From NCBI GenBank assembly GCA_020353535.1, contig CP070696.1, positions 1,349,409 to 1,413,408 on the forward strand: 64,000 nucleotides of DNA, written 5' to 3'. Below, one piece after another: positions 25,883 through 34,911 of this stretch. Within the stretch, counting starts at the first letter, position 1. Every line of letters begins with the position of its first letter. Both the position numbers and the translations under genes were made by a program. The stretch comes from Spirochaetaceae bacterium (GTDB lineage Bacteria > Spirochaetota > Spirochaetia > SZUA-6 > DRHE01). A model generated the notes under the pieces. That model made no database searches, was not told where the DNA came from, and saw only the letters and a list, made by a program, of their open reading frames with translations.

Positions 25883-27340
25883 TCAGAAAAGTTTCCCCGC
25901 CTCAATTTGGCGGCGAATCTCGGCAAAACAGCGGTCTCGATCCGCATCCGAAAGGTGCCGCCCTCCGCCAAAGGAGCGTACGCGGCTGTGACCGACCAGA
26001 TGGGAGGCAAGCCGCCCGCTCAGTTGCTCTTTGATGTCCCGGAAAGCGGGATCTAGGAAGTGGTTGTTGATCTCCGGGGGTTGCTCCTCCAGATCGTAGA
26101 GCTCGCCATCTCCGTCATCACAGAGTACGAGCTTGTAGCGATCGGTTCGCACCATGGCGCCGCCGAGCAGCTCGCTGAAGGCGATCTGGTAATAGGGATC
26201 AGCCTGTCCCGAGGTTTCAGGTTTTGCGAACAGATCGTTGATGTCCCTACCCTGAACATGGTCCGGCACCTCGATTCCGGCCATGGATAGAAAGGTGGCG
26301 TGCAGGTCCAGCCAGTTGACCTGGGCTCGGCAACGTTTTCCTGCGGCGACCCCGGGACCGCTCACAATCAGAGGTACCATCAGCGCACTTTCGTAGAAAG
26401 TTTCTTTGAATGGAAGACCGTGGTCCCCGAGGTGATCCCCATGGTCGGAGGAAAAAACGACCAGCGTGGACTCGGACAGTCCCCGGGCTTCGAGGGCTTC
26501 TAGGATGTGCTCGATCTGCCGGTCTATCAGGGTTACCGTGGCCAGATAGTACTCCCGGATTTTGCGGATCGAGGATTCTGTGAGATTTCGGTAGTCGGTG
26601 CAATACAGCAGATTGCTGATGTAAAAATCCAGAATCTTCGACTGATAAGCCGGCTTGTGTTGCAACTCTTCTGCCGAGCCTACAGGCTTTGGAATCGGCG
26701 CATCCCGGTACAGATCCGCGAGCTCCGCAGGCGGGTCGTACGGATCGTGGGGGCTGTTGAAGGAAACCCAACAGAAGAAAGGCTCCTCCGCCCGGACTTC
26801 GATCCACTGGGCCGCCATTTCTCCTATAAACGAGTCGATATGCAGTTGACCGGGAAGAGGACTGACCGTTGCGCCCAGTTGTTCCTGGTAACCGGGAAAA
26901 GTGGCCGGATGATCCCGTGTGTAACCGTGCTTCTCCAGGTACAGTGTGTAGTCGTCCCGTCTGAAGTAGTGTCGCTTATCCTCCGCGCTGATGCGCAGTC
27001 TAAATCCCTCAGGATTGTCCCAGGGATGGAAATGCATCTTACCGATGGCTGCTGTGTGCCAACCGGCCTGGTTAAAAGCCCGAGCAATCGTCGGACTGTC
27101 GCCGCGGATCCAGCGGAAGTTGTGAGTTACCCCCGTTACCAGCGGATACTGGCCAAGGATAAAGGATGCCCGAGCAGGCTGGCAAATCGGGGAAACCGAG
27201 CTGCATCTATCGAAAACCACCCCTTGCCGCGCTAGGCGATCCAGAGTCGGAGTCTGCATGAACTCCTGCCCGTAGCAAGGAAGCGAGTCTTGCCTCTGCT
27301 GGTCCGTAGTAATGAAGAGAATATTCCTGATATCGCCCAT
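25883..27340 (-). CDS. Sulfatase (Cys-type, cytosolic)
   Basis: 485 residues. Alkaline-phosphatase superfamily: ILFITTDQQRQDSLPCYG holds the metal-binding Asp, and the sulfatase signature C53-Q-P-A-R57 is in PICQPARASFILG, where the Cys is converted to formylglycine by an FGE maturase. Further elements: FFCWVSFNSPHDPYDPP and VVFSSDHGDHLGDHG. I start it at ATG 27340, which overlaps the stop of the HAAS-type gene (TGATG); the frame is open further upstream but that part is the neighbour read in another frame. No signal peptide, so it works inside the cell on an imported sulfate ester (inference). Confidence 0.93.
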   Translation of the reverse strand: MGDIRNILFITTDQQRQDSLPCYGQEFMQTPTLDRLARQGVVFDRCSSVSPICQPARASFILGQYPLVTGVTHNFRWIRGDSPTIARAFNQAGWHTAAIGKMHFHPWDNPEGFRLRISAEDKRHYFRRDDYTLYLEKHGYTRDHPATFPGYQEQLGATVSPLPGQLHIDSFIGEMAAQWIEVRAEEPFFCWVSFNSPHDPYDPPAELADLYRDAPIPKPVGSAEELQHKPAYQSKILDFYISNLLYCTDYRNLTESSIRKIREYYLATVTLIDRQIEHILEALEARGLSESTLVVFSSDHGDHLGDHGLPFKETFYESALMVPLIVSGPGVAAGKRCRAQVNWLDLHATFLSMAGIEVPDHVQGRDINDLFAKPETSGQADPYYQIAFSELLGGAMVRTDRYKLVLCDDGDGELYDLEEQPPEINNHFLDPAFRDIKEQLSGRLASHLVGHSRVRSFGGGRHLSDADRDRCFAEIRRQIEAGKLF

Positions 27341-28296
27341 CACCTCTCCGTGGTCTGTGAAGGATGCACGAAGAGGGATTGCATGGCTGCCGGGAGGAGG
27401 ACCGTGGAAATCGGGATGGCGGATATCAGAAGCAGATTGAAGAAATTGTTCGCTCCCAGCATGCTCCAGCCGGCAATCGTAGTAGAGCCCATACCGATCA
27501 TCAGTAGGGCAGCCACCTTTGACAGGCGCGGACGAAGGCGTGTAAACACCAGTGCCGAGAGGCCCAGCAGCAGGAGGGCGAGCACCATGCTGCGGTCCCA
27601 CTGATGTACCCGTAGGCCAACGGTGAACAGGACCTGACCCACACCGTCGATGGCGGCGATCCAAATTCCCAGCAAGGGGAGGGGGAGAAGCATATAGGAC
27701 ACCAGCAGCCAATCCCGCTTGAGAATCCTGGAAACCACGGCCAGGACGATCCAGAAGGCTACACCGTACAGACCCAGAAACAGCAGCAGGGAAACGTGCT
27801 CGGCGGACACCCCCGACCCGATCACTATGTTGTAGACCGAACCATATACGAAGGTACGGGAAAGAAACACCACAGCCAGTACCGGAGCGAAGCCAAAACC
27901 GATCCAGGGATACAACCAATTCGGCTTACCCCGCAGCCAGCCCAGCAGGGTCACGACCAAAAGTAGGGAGAAAACGGGAATCAGTACCAGCGGCCGGGAC
28001 CAGAGATGGGTGGCGAACAGGCCGGCACCCAGCAGAGCGGGTTGGGCCGCCAGCAGGGCCTCCAGCCAGCTGCCCCTGCTGTGCGCCTCATACAGAAGCC
28101 TGGCCACCTTTCGGGGCGCTCCGAACGAATCGATAGCCTGCCTGGCAGCGTCTGCCTCGGTCAATCCCTCAGTCTGAAGGTCCTCGATCTTGTCCTGGAA
28201 ATAGGTTTCCAGCTCGCCAATGACCTTGCTCTCCGTGTTCGGATCGAGATGAAGACTGGATCTGATCTGGTTCAGGTAGGCATCTACCGTACCCAT
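27340..28296 (-). CDS. HAAS-type (permease prefix domain) membrane protein
   Basis: 318 residues. The first 80 residues are a soluble helical bundle (MGTVDAYLNQIRSSLHLDP, GELETYFQDKIEDLQTEG, AIDSFGAPRKVARLL) of the HAAS/permease-prefix type. It is followed by about eight membrane spans. Proteins of this kind are regularly encoded next to PadR regulators, as here, and are thought to be membrane stress or transport partners. Its own activity is unknown. Overlaps the sulfatase start. Confidence 0.82.
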   Translation of the reverse strand: MGTVDAYLNQIRSSLHLDPNTESKVIGELETYFQDKIEDLQTEGLTEADAARQAIDSFGAPRKVARLLYEAHSRGSWLEALLAAQPALLGAGLFATHLWSRPLVLIPVFSLLLVVTLLGWLRGKPNWLYPWIGFGFAPVLAVVFLSRTFVYGSVYNIVIGSGVSAEHVSLLLFLGLYGVAFWIVLAVVSRILKRDWLLVSYMLLPLPLLGIWIAAIDGVGQVLFTVGLRVHQWDRSMVLALLLLGLSALVFTRLRPRLSKVAALLMIGMGSTTIAGWSMLGANNFFNLLLISAIPISTVLLPAAMQSLFVHPSQTTER

Positions 28297-28320
28297 GACT
28301 CCAACCGCTGTTTTACGGAT

Positions 28321-28704
28321 TTATGAACGTGCCGGACTGAGGACCAGATTCATGGCGTTGGAAAACTTGAACCACATGCTGATCCGTTTGATCAACACCT
28401 CTTTTCCTCTTTCGGTGATCGTATAGTAGCGTCTCTGCTGCCCATTGGGCTGAACCTGCCACTCCCCACGAATCAAAGCGTCGCTCTCCAGCTTGTGCAG
28501 TGCCGGGTATACGGTGCCTTCCCGAAATTTGAAGAATCCGTCACTGCGCCGCTGGATCTCTTTAATCAACCGATACCCGTGAATACGCCCGGATTCACTG
28601 ATCAGGTACAGCAGCAGGGAATCCGTGTTGCCCCTCAACAATTCCCTGTCGTATTCCAGGGGTGCACTTTTCTGTCGTGGCTCTCTGCGCGGTCCTCGTT
28701 TCAT
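28321..28704 (-). CDS. PadR-family transcriptional regulator
   Basis: 127 residues with a winged helix: DSLLLYLISESGRIHGYRLIKEI, FKFREGTVYPALHKLE and RRYYTITERGKEVL, the PadR core. GGAGGAGG lies 7-10 nt before the ATG at 28704. First gene of the minus-strand run PadR - HAAS - sulfatase - DUF3604 - enolase - tctCBA; it probably regulates at least its HAAS partner, perhaps the whole run. Confidence 0.92.
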   Translation of the reverse strand: MKRGPRREPRQKSAPLEYDRELLRGNTDSLLLYLISESGRIHGYRLIKEIQRRSDGFFKFREGTVYPALHKLESDALIRGEWQVQPNGQQRRYYTITERGKEVLIKRISMWFKFSNAMNLVLSPARS

Positions 28705-28818
28705 GTCTTTCCTCCTCCTTACCTTTCACCTTCTATTCAATCATATTCAGCCCCCTTTTTTCAACCTGCGGGTTTCAAAGTCCGAAGGAATTCGCTAAGC
28801 TTCTTTGGCGAGCAAACC

Positions 28819-29481
28819 ATGAAGAAATACTCTGCGGTCATTTTCGATATGGATGGAACCCTTCTAAACACCCTGGATGATCTCGGGGACTGTATGAACC
28901 GTGTCCTGAGTCGCTGCAGTTATCCCACCCACTCGATCGAGGACTATAAATACTTCGTCGGTGACGGCATGGTAAATCTGGTAAAGCGGGTTCTTCCGCA
29001 AGCCGATCACGATGAGGCAACCATTGGTAGAATCCAGACTGAGATGGTCGAGGAGTACAGCCGGCACTGGGCTGACAAGACCGAACTGTATCCAGGCATT
29101 GCCGATATCCTCGATGAGCTGGTTCGACGAAAGATCCAGCGAGCCATTCTGTCTAACAAACCCCATGAGTTTACCACGGTTATAGCCGAAAGATTTTTCA
29201 ACAGCTGGGGTTTCGATCCGGTCTTCGGTGCCCGAGACGGAGTACCTAAAAAACCGAATCCCGCGGCTGCACTGGAGATCTGCCGGCAGTGGAATCTGGA
29301 TCCCGGTCAGGTGCTATACGCGGGAGACACGAACACGGATATGCAAACCGCCCGACAGGGCAAGATGTTCGCCCTGGGTGTACTGTGGGGCTTCCGTACC
29401 AGGGAAGAGCTGGAGCAGAACGGGGCTCAGGCCTTGATCGCCGCTCCACAGCAGATGCTGGAGTACTTCAGATCCCCCTGA
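28819..29481 (+). CDS. gph: HAD-superfamily phosphoglycolate phosphatase
   Basis: 220 residues. HAD motif I is at the start (VIFDMDGTLLNTLDDL, nucleophile Asp), motif II in AILSNKPHE, motif III Lys in PKKPNPAA, motif IV in LYAGDTNTDMQTARQGK. The cap domain is of C1 type. This pattern is that of Gph, which clears 2-phosphoglycolate, but related HAD enzymes hydrolyse other small phosphates. The ATG at 28819 is chosen because motif I then begins at residue 9, as usual. Confidence 0.87.
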   Translation: MKKYSAVIFDMDGTLLNTLDDLGDCMNRVLSRCSYPTHSIEDYKYFVGDGMVNLVKRVLPQADHDEATIGRIQTEMVEEYSRHWADKTELYPGIADILDELVRRKIQRAILSNKPHEFTTVIAERFFNSWGFDPVFGARDGVPKKPNPAAALEICRQWNLDPGQVLYAGDTNTDMQTARQGKMFALGVLWGFRTREELEQNGAQALIAAPQQMLEYFRSP

Positions 29482-30184
29482 GCTCACAGCGGGAAAACGA
29501 TTCTCCTATTTCCAGGTGGATTTTCCGCAGAACATCGGCACTGAAGGGAGCCTCCCGCCGCAGCTGTTCGTCCAGAGCCTTTTCTGGTATGAACTGCTGG
29601 AGCACAAATCTCTGATGTCCGGGCAGCTGACCGGCCAACCGCAGGATATCATCCGATGTGTGGATCTGGGGAACCACCGTACAGCGCAGTTCGACTTCAA
29701 CTTCGCCGCAGTTTCTGAGCAGCCGGAGAGTTCGCAGCACCTCTTCCAGCAGCCCTTCATTCCCCTCTTTCAGACCGGCCGCTCTGCTGTAGGCTTCCCA
29801 GTCAAGCGGTGCTTTGACATCCACGGCGATATAATCCAGCAGACCTTTCTCCAGCAGCCTGGCAATCATGTTCGAATTGGTACCGTTGGTTTCCAGTCCC
29901 ACCGATAGACCGAGCTTCTTTACTTCGACTAGAAACTCCGGAATTTGAGTGTTCATGGTCGGTTCGCCCCCACTGACCACCAGAGCCTGATACAGAGATC
30001 TGTTCTCCCTCAGGTACTGTATCACGGTTTCAGCTGGCAGGTCGGCGAGTTCCTGCGGACGTTCGACCAGATCGGCGTTGTAGCAGAAGGGACAGCGGAA
30101 GTTGCATCCTCCGGTGAACACAACCGTGGCGATCTTTCCCGGGTATTCGATCAGAGAGGTTTTCTGCCAGCCTTTGAAGGTCAC
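29468..30184 (-). CDS. nrdG: Anaerobic ribonucleotide reductase activating protein (radical SAM)
   Basis: About 238 residues. Radical-SAM cluster motif CxxxCxxC in FTGGCNFRCPFCYNAD, then the SAM-binding region VSGGEPTMN. It generates the glycyl radical on NrdD. GTG at 30184 is the best start, 17 nt after nrdD; the frame is open upstream only because it overlaps nrdD. Its 3' end overlaps the convergent gph gene by 14 bp. Confidence 0.9.
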   Translation of the reverse strand: MTFKGWQKTSLIEYPGKIATVVFTGGCNFRCPFCYNADLVERPQELADLPAETVIQYLRENRSLYQALVVSGGEPTMNTQIPEFLVEVKKLGLSVGLETNGTNSNMIARLLEKGLLDYIAVDVKAPLDWEAYSRAAGLKEGNEGLLEEVLRTLRLLRNCGEVEVELRCTVVPQIHTSDDILRLAGQLPGHQRFVLQQFIPEKALDEQLRREAPFSADVLRKIHLEIGESFSRCELRGI

Positions 30185-30200
30185 CGCAAGCGGTATGGCT

Positions 30201-32453
30201 TCAGAGAACCGCCGCGGTATGGGCCGGCATCGGCTCCAGAGTTTGGATCTGCCCGTCCGCCGACTCCACAGGCTCGTGTTCCGCAACATTCCCGTCAGTA
30301 GATCGAGGAACCATGGTCTGTGTCCGCAGCTGCCGGTCGTAGGTACGCCGGTCGTCGAACTCAACCTGTTTTCCGGGATTCCACTGATCCACCGGGCGCA
30401 GATAGCCCACGGAGCGAGACCAGACCTCACAGGTCTCTCCACATGTTGGACAGACATTCTGCTCACCCCTGAGGTATCCGTGCTGCTCGCAGATGCTGAA
30501 GGTCGGTGTGAGGGAGTAGTAGGGCAGATGGAAGTTCTCTGCGATCGTTTTCACGAGAGCCTTGGTGGCTTTTATGGAAGGCATCCGTTCGCCGAGAAAG
30601 GCGTGCAATACCGTGCCGCCTGTGTATCGGCTCTGCAAAGGATCTTGCAACTTCAGTGCGTCGAACACATCATCGCTGAAACCGACGGGCAACTGGGTGC
30701 TGTTCGTGTAGTAAGGCGCCCTCAAGCGCTTGCCGTTGCCCCTGGAGACCGCGTACGTATCCTCGCTGTAGATCTTGATCTCGGGAAAGAGTTTCTTATC
30801 GATCCGGGCCAGGCGATAACTGGCGCCTTCCGCCGGTGTGGCTTCCAGATTGAAGATGCTGTTTGTCTCTGCTTGGAAGTCCGCCAGCTTGCCCCGCATG
30901 AAATCAAGAGCCCTCACTGCAAACTCCACACCTTCGGGCCGGGTGAGGTCGACTCCCAGCAGGTTGTAGGCCGCGTCGTTCATGCCGATGATGCCGATGG
31001 TGGAGAAATGATTCTTCCAATAGTTGCCGAAACCGGTCTTGATATTGCGCAGATAAAAACGACTGTAGGGATACAGACCCCGGTCTGTGAACTTTTCCAG
31101 CACCTCCCGCTTGATGATCAGGCTCTCCTTGGCCAGCTCCATTCGGCTTCCCAGGATCTCCAAAAACTCCTGGTCCGAGCCCGCCTCATAGCCGATCCGG
31201 GGCAGATTGAGGGTTACCACCCCTACCGAACCGGTCAGAGGATTCGAACCAAAAAGCCCGCCGCCTCGCTTCTGCAGCTCCCGCTTGTCCAGACGCAGAC
31301 GGCAGCACATGCTGCGCACATCATCCGGTTTCAAGTCGGAGTTGATGAAATTAGAGAAGTAGGGAATGCCGTACTTGGCGGTCATTTCCCAAACAGGATC
31401 CAGCTCCGTGCTCTCCCAGGGAAAATCGGGAGTCACGTTGTAGGTTGGTATCGGAAAGGTAAAGGGCCGACCGGTGGCATCCCCCAGGCTCATCGTCTCC
31501 GCGAAGGCCCGGTTGAAAATGTCCATCTGCTCCTGAAACTCCCCGTAGGACTTGTCTTTGACCTCTCCCCCGATCACGACGGGCTGGCTGCCCAGATACT
31601 CGGGGGCCTTAAGGTCCAGGGTGATATTGGTGAAAGGCGTCTGGAATCCCACCCGGGTTGGCACGTTCATGTTGTAGAGAAACTTCTGCAGGCATTGCTT
31701 CACCATGTCGTAGCTCAATCCGTCGTAGTAGATGAATGGAGCCAGCAACGTATCAAAGTTGGAGAATGCCTGAGCACCGGCCGCCTCTCCCTGAAGGGTG
31801 TAGAGGAAGTTCACCACCTGCATCAGGGCTACGTCGAAATGCCGGGCCGCTTTTGATTCTACCTTTCCCCGCACCCCACGAAATCCTTCGATGAGCAGGT
31901 CCTGCAGATCCCAGCCGACACAGTATGGACCCAGGGTTCCCAGATCGTGGATGTGGAATTCCCCGCTGAGGTGGGCATCCCGGATCTCTTTGGGATATAC
32001 GCTGTTGAGCCAGTAGTTGCATACGACCTTCTGGGTGATGTGCACATTGAGGCCTTGGAGGGAGTAGGTCATATTACTGTTCTCCCGAACCCTCCAGTCC
32101 ATCTCGTCGAGATAGTCATCGATAATGGTGATATCTCGGAGAAGCCTGGTAACCTCGCGGATGTTCTTGTGCTGTTCCCTGTAGAGAATGTAGGCCTTGG
32201 CTACCTTGGCGTGCCCATTCTCGATGAGAACCTTCTCTACAATGTCCTGAACATGCTCGACGGAAGGAACGCTTCCATCTTCGTACTTTCGTCGAATCCC
32301 TTTGACAACCTGATCGGAGAGCTTGAGGGCCTTTGTGAAATCCCGGCCGCCAACCGCCTGGACCGCCGCCCAAATCGCATTGGTAATCTTCTCCTGATCA
32401 AAGGAGACGATTTGCCCGTTTCTCTTTCGGATGTTCTCCACTTTGCGTAACAT
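30201..32453 (-). CDS. nrdD: Anaerobic ribonucleoside-triphosphate reductase (class III)
   Basis: 750-residue glycyl-radical enzyme making deoxyribonucleotides without oxygen. N-terminal ATP-cone (IRKRNGQIVSFDQEKITNAI, residues 8-27). The C-terminus has the zinc site (SICEQHGYL, VCPTCGETC) and the glycyl-radical loop RSVGYLRP, followed by a short tail ending in ..PAHTAAVL. GGGAGGGG lies before the ATG. Downstream of nrdR by 58 bp, so it is probably controlled by NrdR at the tandem boxes upstream of nrdR. Confidence 0.96.
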   Translation of the reverse strand: MLRKVENIRKRNGQIVSFDQEKITNAIWAAVQAVGGRDFTKALKLSDQVVKGIRRKYEDGSVPSVEHVQDIVEKVLIENGHAKVAKAYILYREQHKNIREVTRLLRDITIIDDYLDEMDWRVRENSNMTYSLQGLNVHITQKVVCNYWLNSVYPKEIRDAHLSGEFHIHDLGTLGPYCVGWDLQDLLIEGFRGVRGKVESKAARHFDVALMQVVNFLYTLQGEAAGAQAFSNFDTLLAPFIYYDGLSYDMVKQCLQKFLYNMNVPTRVGFQTPFTNITLDLKAPEYLGSQPVVIGGEVKDKSYGEFQEQMDIFNRAFAETMSLGDATGRPFTFPIPTYNVTPDFPWESTELDPVWEMTAKYGIPYFSNFINSDLKPDDVRSMCCRLRLDKRELQKRGGGLFGSNPLTGSVGVVTLNLPRIGYEAGSDQEFLEILGSRMELAKESLIIKREVLEKFTDRGLYPYSRFYLRNIKTGFGNYWKNHFSTIGIIGMNDAAYNLLGVDLTRPEGVEFAVRALDFMRGKLADFQAETNSIFNLEATPAEGASYRLARIDKKLFPEIKIYSEDTYAVSRGNGKRLRAPYYTNSTQLPVGFSDDVFDALKLQDPLQSRYTGGTVLHAFLGERMPSIKATKALVKTIAENFHLPYYSLTPTFSICEQHGYLRGEQNVCPTCGETCEVWSRSVGYLRPVDQWNPGKQVEFDDRRTYDRQLRTQTMVPRSTDGNVAEHEPVESADGQIQTLEPMPAHTAAVL

Positions 32454-32511
32454 AGTTCCCCTCCCAGTCTGAGTAAATCACAGTTGAAGTCGCTGTGCTG
32501 TTAAACTTGCT

Positions 32512-32964
32512 TTAGTTTTTCTTTAATGTCCTCAGCTCCTTCTCGAACGACTTGAGATCGGTGAACTCCCTGTACACCGATGCAAAGCGGATATAGGCCA
32601 CCTTATCGAGCTCTTTCAGCCGATCCATGACCAGCTCCCCGATGACCTGCGCCGGAACCTCCCGGCGTCCATAGTTGTACATTTCCGCCTCGATGCCACT
32701 GACAAGCTTCTCGATCTCTTCCCTCGGGATCGGCCTCTTCTCGCAGGCCTTGAGCAGTCCGGCCAGAAGCTTGTCCCGATCGAAGCTTTCCCGCCGCCCG
32801 TCCTTCTTGATAACCGACACTCCGGTCCATTCGATGCGTTCGTAGGTGGAGAAGCGTCGCTCGCAGGCGAGACATTCACGCCTACGCCTGATGGTACCGA
32901 GTTCTTCGAGGTTTCGCTTATCCACTACCCGCGTTTTGGGATGCCGGCAGAACGGGCATTTCAT
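32512..32964 (-). CDS. nrdR: Transcriptional repressor NrdR
   Basis: 150 residues. Zinc ribbon with C3, C6, C31 and C34, the exact NrdR spacing, followed by an ATP-cone domain (SVIKKDGRRESFDRDKLLAGLLKAC, about residues 48-138) that senses ATP/dATP. ATG at 32964 starts the canonical MKCPFC; a GTG nine bases upstream is in frame but atypical. Its promoter region carries two NrdR boxes, so it probably autoregulates together with nrdD and nrdG. Confidence 0.96.
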   Translation of the reverse strand: MKCPFCRHPKTRVVDKRNLEELGTIRRRRECLACERRFSTYERIEWTGVSVIKKDGRRESFDRDKLLAGLLKACEKRPIPREEIEKLVSGIEAEMYNYGRREVPAQVIGELVMDRLKELDKVAYIRFASVYREFTDLKSFEKELRTLKKN

Positions 32965-32971
32965 ACCCTGC

Positions 32972-32987
32972 ACACAAGATATTGTGT
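32972..32987. promoter_or_regulatory. NrdR box 1
   Basis: ACACAAGATATTGTGT, a nearly perfect 16-bp palindrome of the NrdR-box type, placed just downstream of the -10 of the nrdR promoter, where bound NrdR would block transcription. Confidence 0.8.
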
Positions 32988-32991
32988 CCCT

Positions 32992-33019
32992 ATTATACCT
33001 GAAACCACAAGATACGCAA
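32992..33019 (-). promoter_or_regulatory. Predicted nrdR-nrdD-nrdG promoter
   Basis: Minus strand TTGCGT (33014-33019), 16 nt, TATAAT (32992-32997). The two NrdR boxes overlap the -35/spacer and the start-site region. Confidence 0.6.
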
Positions 33020-33020
33020 G
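33005..33020. promoter_or_regulatory. NrdR box 2 (degenerate half)
   Basis: CCACAAGATACGCAAG repeats the CACAAGATA core of box 1 exactly 33 bp away, three helical turns, as expected for paired NrdR boxes; the other half-site is degenerate. Confidence 0.55.
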
Positions 33021-33172
33021 TGCCTTGCTTACATTTTTCTAATAAAAAAGTACTAGAATACGATTTTTTTGAGTATGACAGGCCAACAAAAATTTACAGC
33101 TTTCCCGCGGCCGAAGAAAGGAAGACGGAAGGATCTTTTGTTTTTCCACAAAATATACTACTCTCTCCTGCG

Positions 33173-33892
33173 ATGATCGGATACCTTGACCTTTTCCCGG
33201 AAGCTGTCACCTCCAGTTTCGTGATCCGGCTGGCAGTCGCTTGTTTCCTGGGTGCCGTCATCGGCTTCGAGCGTGATATCCACGGTCGAGCCGCGGGACT
33301 GCGCACCAATATGCTGGTCAGCATGGGAGCCGCCCTGTTCATGCTCATCTCCGCAGCCGTGGCCGAAAGCTACTCCGGAGGACCGGAAAGCACTGGCCTG
33401 CGGGTGGATCCCAGCCGGATAGCAGCTCAGATCGTTACCGGCATCGGTTTCCTCGGCGCCGGGGCGATCATAAAAGAAGGATTCAATATACGGGGACTGA
33501 CCACGGCTGCCTGCCTCTGGGTTTCCGCAGGCGTGGGAATGGCCGCCGGAGCGGGCTTGTTCGAGATGGCGATCCTGGTCACCTTGATCGGCGTGTTTAC
33601 CCTGGTAGTGGTAAACCGGTTTGAAAAGATCTACGCCAAGGACTCCTACCGAGTCCTGGAAATTACCGTGCCGAACGATGCGGACATCTCCAGGTTGATC
33701 AACGTGGTCAAACGCAGGCATCTGAAAATTCTCTTCCTGGATTTCGACCGCAACTATCAGACGAATCTCATGGTGATCACCTTTACGATCCGCCTGTTCC
33801 ACAGGGGGGTGACGGACAAGCTATCCCACGCAATCGTGAAGGACGTGGAGAGCTGCGGGTACACGATGAACAAACTCAAATGGGGGCACTGA
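33173..33892 (+). CDS. MgtC/SapB-family membrane protein
   Basis: 239 residues from ATG 33173. MgtC signature [28 protein letters not shown] at residues 20-48, [14 protein letters not shown] and [19 protein letters not shown]. Five membrane spans and a C-terminal ACT-like cytosolic domain. MgtC proteins inhibit or modulate F-ATPase or cation homeostasis in some bacteria; here the role is open. The start is uncertain: no clear Shine-Dalgarno site, and the frame is open upstream. The next gene starts inside its last codons. Confidence 0.85.
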   Translation: MIGYLDLFPEAVTSSFVIRLAVACFLGAVIGFERDIHGRAAGLRTNMLVSMGAALFMLISAAVAESYSGGPESTGLRVDPSRIAAQIVTGIGFLGAGAIIKEGFNIRGLTTAACLWVSAGVGMAAGAGLFEMAILVTLIGVFTLVVVNRFEKIYAKDSYRVLEITVPNDADISRLINVVKRRHLKILFLDFDRNYQTNLMVITFTIRLFHRGVTDKLSHAIVKDVESCGYTMNKLKWGH

Positions 33893-34911
33893 CAAAAACA
33901 ACTATGACGACGATCCTGCTCACCCTGTTCCTCGGCATTTTTTGCTTTCAGCCCTTATCGGCTCAATCCCTGCCCGACGGACTGTACGCGGAGATGAAAA
34001 CCACCAGAGGTACGATTATCCTTGCCCTGGAGTTCGAGAAGACCCCCCTGACCGTGGCCAACTTCGTCGGTCTGGCTGAGGGCACGATTGCCTTCGACAA
34101 CCGACCGGTGGGACGGCCCTTTTATGACGGCCTCATCTTCCATCGAGTCATTGAGGACTTCATGATCCAGGGAGGAGATCCTCTGGGCAATGGAAGCGGA
34201 GGGCCGGGATACAGTTTTCCCGATGAGCTTGCGGCGCAGCTGAAGCACGACGGACCCGGGATTCTTTCCATGGCCAACAGCGGGCCGGATACCAACGGCA
34301 GCCAGTTCTTCATCACCCACAATCCGACTCCCTGGCTGGATGGATTTCACGCCGTGTTCGGGCGGGTGATTGAGGGACAGGAGGTGGTCGACGCCATTCG
34401 CGAGGGTGATAAGATCGATCGCGTGAGAATTCTGCGAGTCGGAGCGGCAGCCCGGAGCTTCCGGGTCGATCAGACCCTGTTCGACCGTCTGGTCCGGGAA
34501 ACCCCGGCGCGGCAGAAGGACTATACCGCGCAAGCCCGCAAACTGGCTCTGGGGGAAATCGAACGTCGCTGGCCCAAGGCGCAAGTATCGGCCTCGGGCC
34601 TGCGTTACCAGATTCTCAAGCCGGGTTCCGGCGGGAAAAGTCCGGAATATGGAACCAGGGTCACGGTTCATTACAGCGGGCGGCGTCTCAATGGCTTGGT
34701 TTTTGACAGCTCTATCCAGCGGGGACAGCCGGCGACCTTTGAAATCGGAAGGGTGATTCAGGGTTGGAACGAGGCGTTGATGAGCATGAAGCGTGGAGAA
34801 AAGCGAATCCTTATCATCCCTCCGGAGCTGGCCTATGGCGAGCGGGGGTATCCGGGCGTTATCCCGCCCAATGAGTTCCTGATCTTCGAGGTCGAGTTGC
34901 TGGATTTCTAA
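33880..34911 (+). CDS. Exported cyclophilin-FKBP fusion peptidyl-prolyl isomerase (CFBP type)
   Basis: 343 residues combining two unrelated prolyl-isomerase folds. Signal peptide ending in PLSA-QS (residues 1-29); cyclophilin domain about 37-188 with R89 in FHR, Q97 in FMIQGGD, SQFFIT and W152; helical linker about 195-235; FKBP domain about 240-343 with [33 protein letters not shown] and IPPELAYG. Such dual-family immunophilins are known from some spirochaetes and protists. Expected in the periplasm, helping fold envelope proteins. Start ATG 33880 overlaps the MgtC-like gene by 13 bp; ATG 33904 is an alternative that leaves the signal peptide intact. Confidence 0.94.
   Translation: MGALTKTTMTTILLTLFLGIFCFQPLSAQSLPDGLYAEMKTTRGTIILALEFEKTPLTVANFVGLAEGTIAFDNRPVGRPFYDGLIFHRVIEDFMIQGGDPLGNGSGGPGYSFPDELAAQLKHDGPGILSMANSGPDTNGSQFFITHNPTPWLDGFHAVFGRVIEGQEVVDAIREGDKIDRVRILRVGAAARSFRVDQTLFDRLVRETPARQKDYTAQARKLALGEIERRWPKAQVSASGLRYQILKPGSGGKSPEYGTRVTVHYSGRRLNGLVFDSSIQRGQPATFEIGRVIQGWNEALMSMKRGEKRILIIPPELAYGERGYPGVIPPNEFLIFEVELLDF

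Noticed and set aside
31240..31256. GGATTCGAACC-type sequence suggesting a tRNA T-arm
   Set aside because: No cloverleaf can be built around it, and it lies inside nrdD in frame.
30102..31856. 584-codon open frame on the plus strand opposite nrdD
   Set aside because: Antisense to nrdD, no recognisable domain, composition of a shadow frame.
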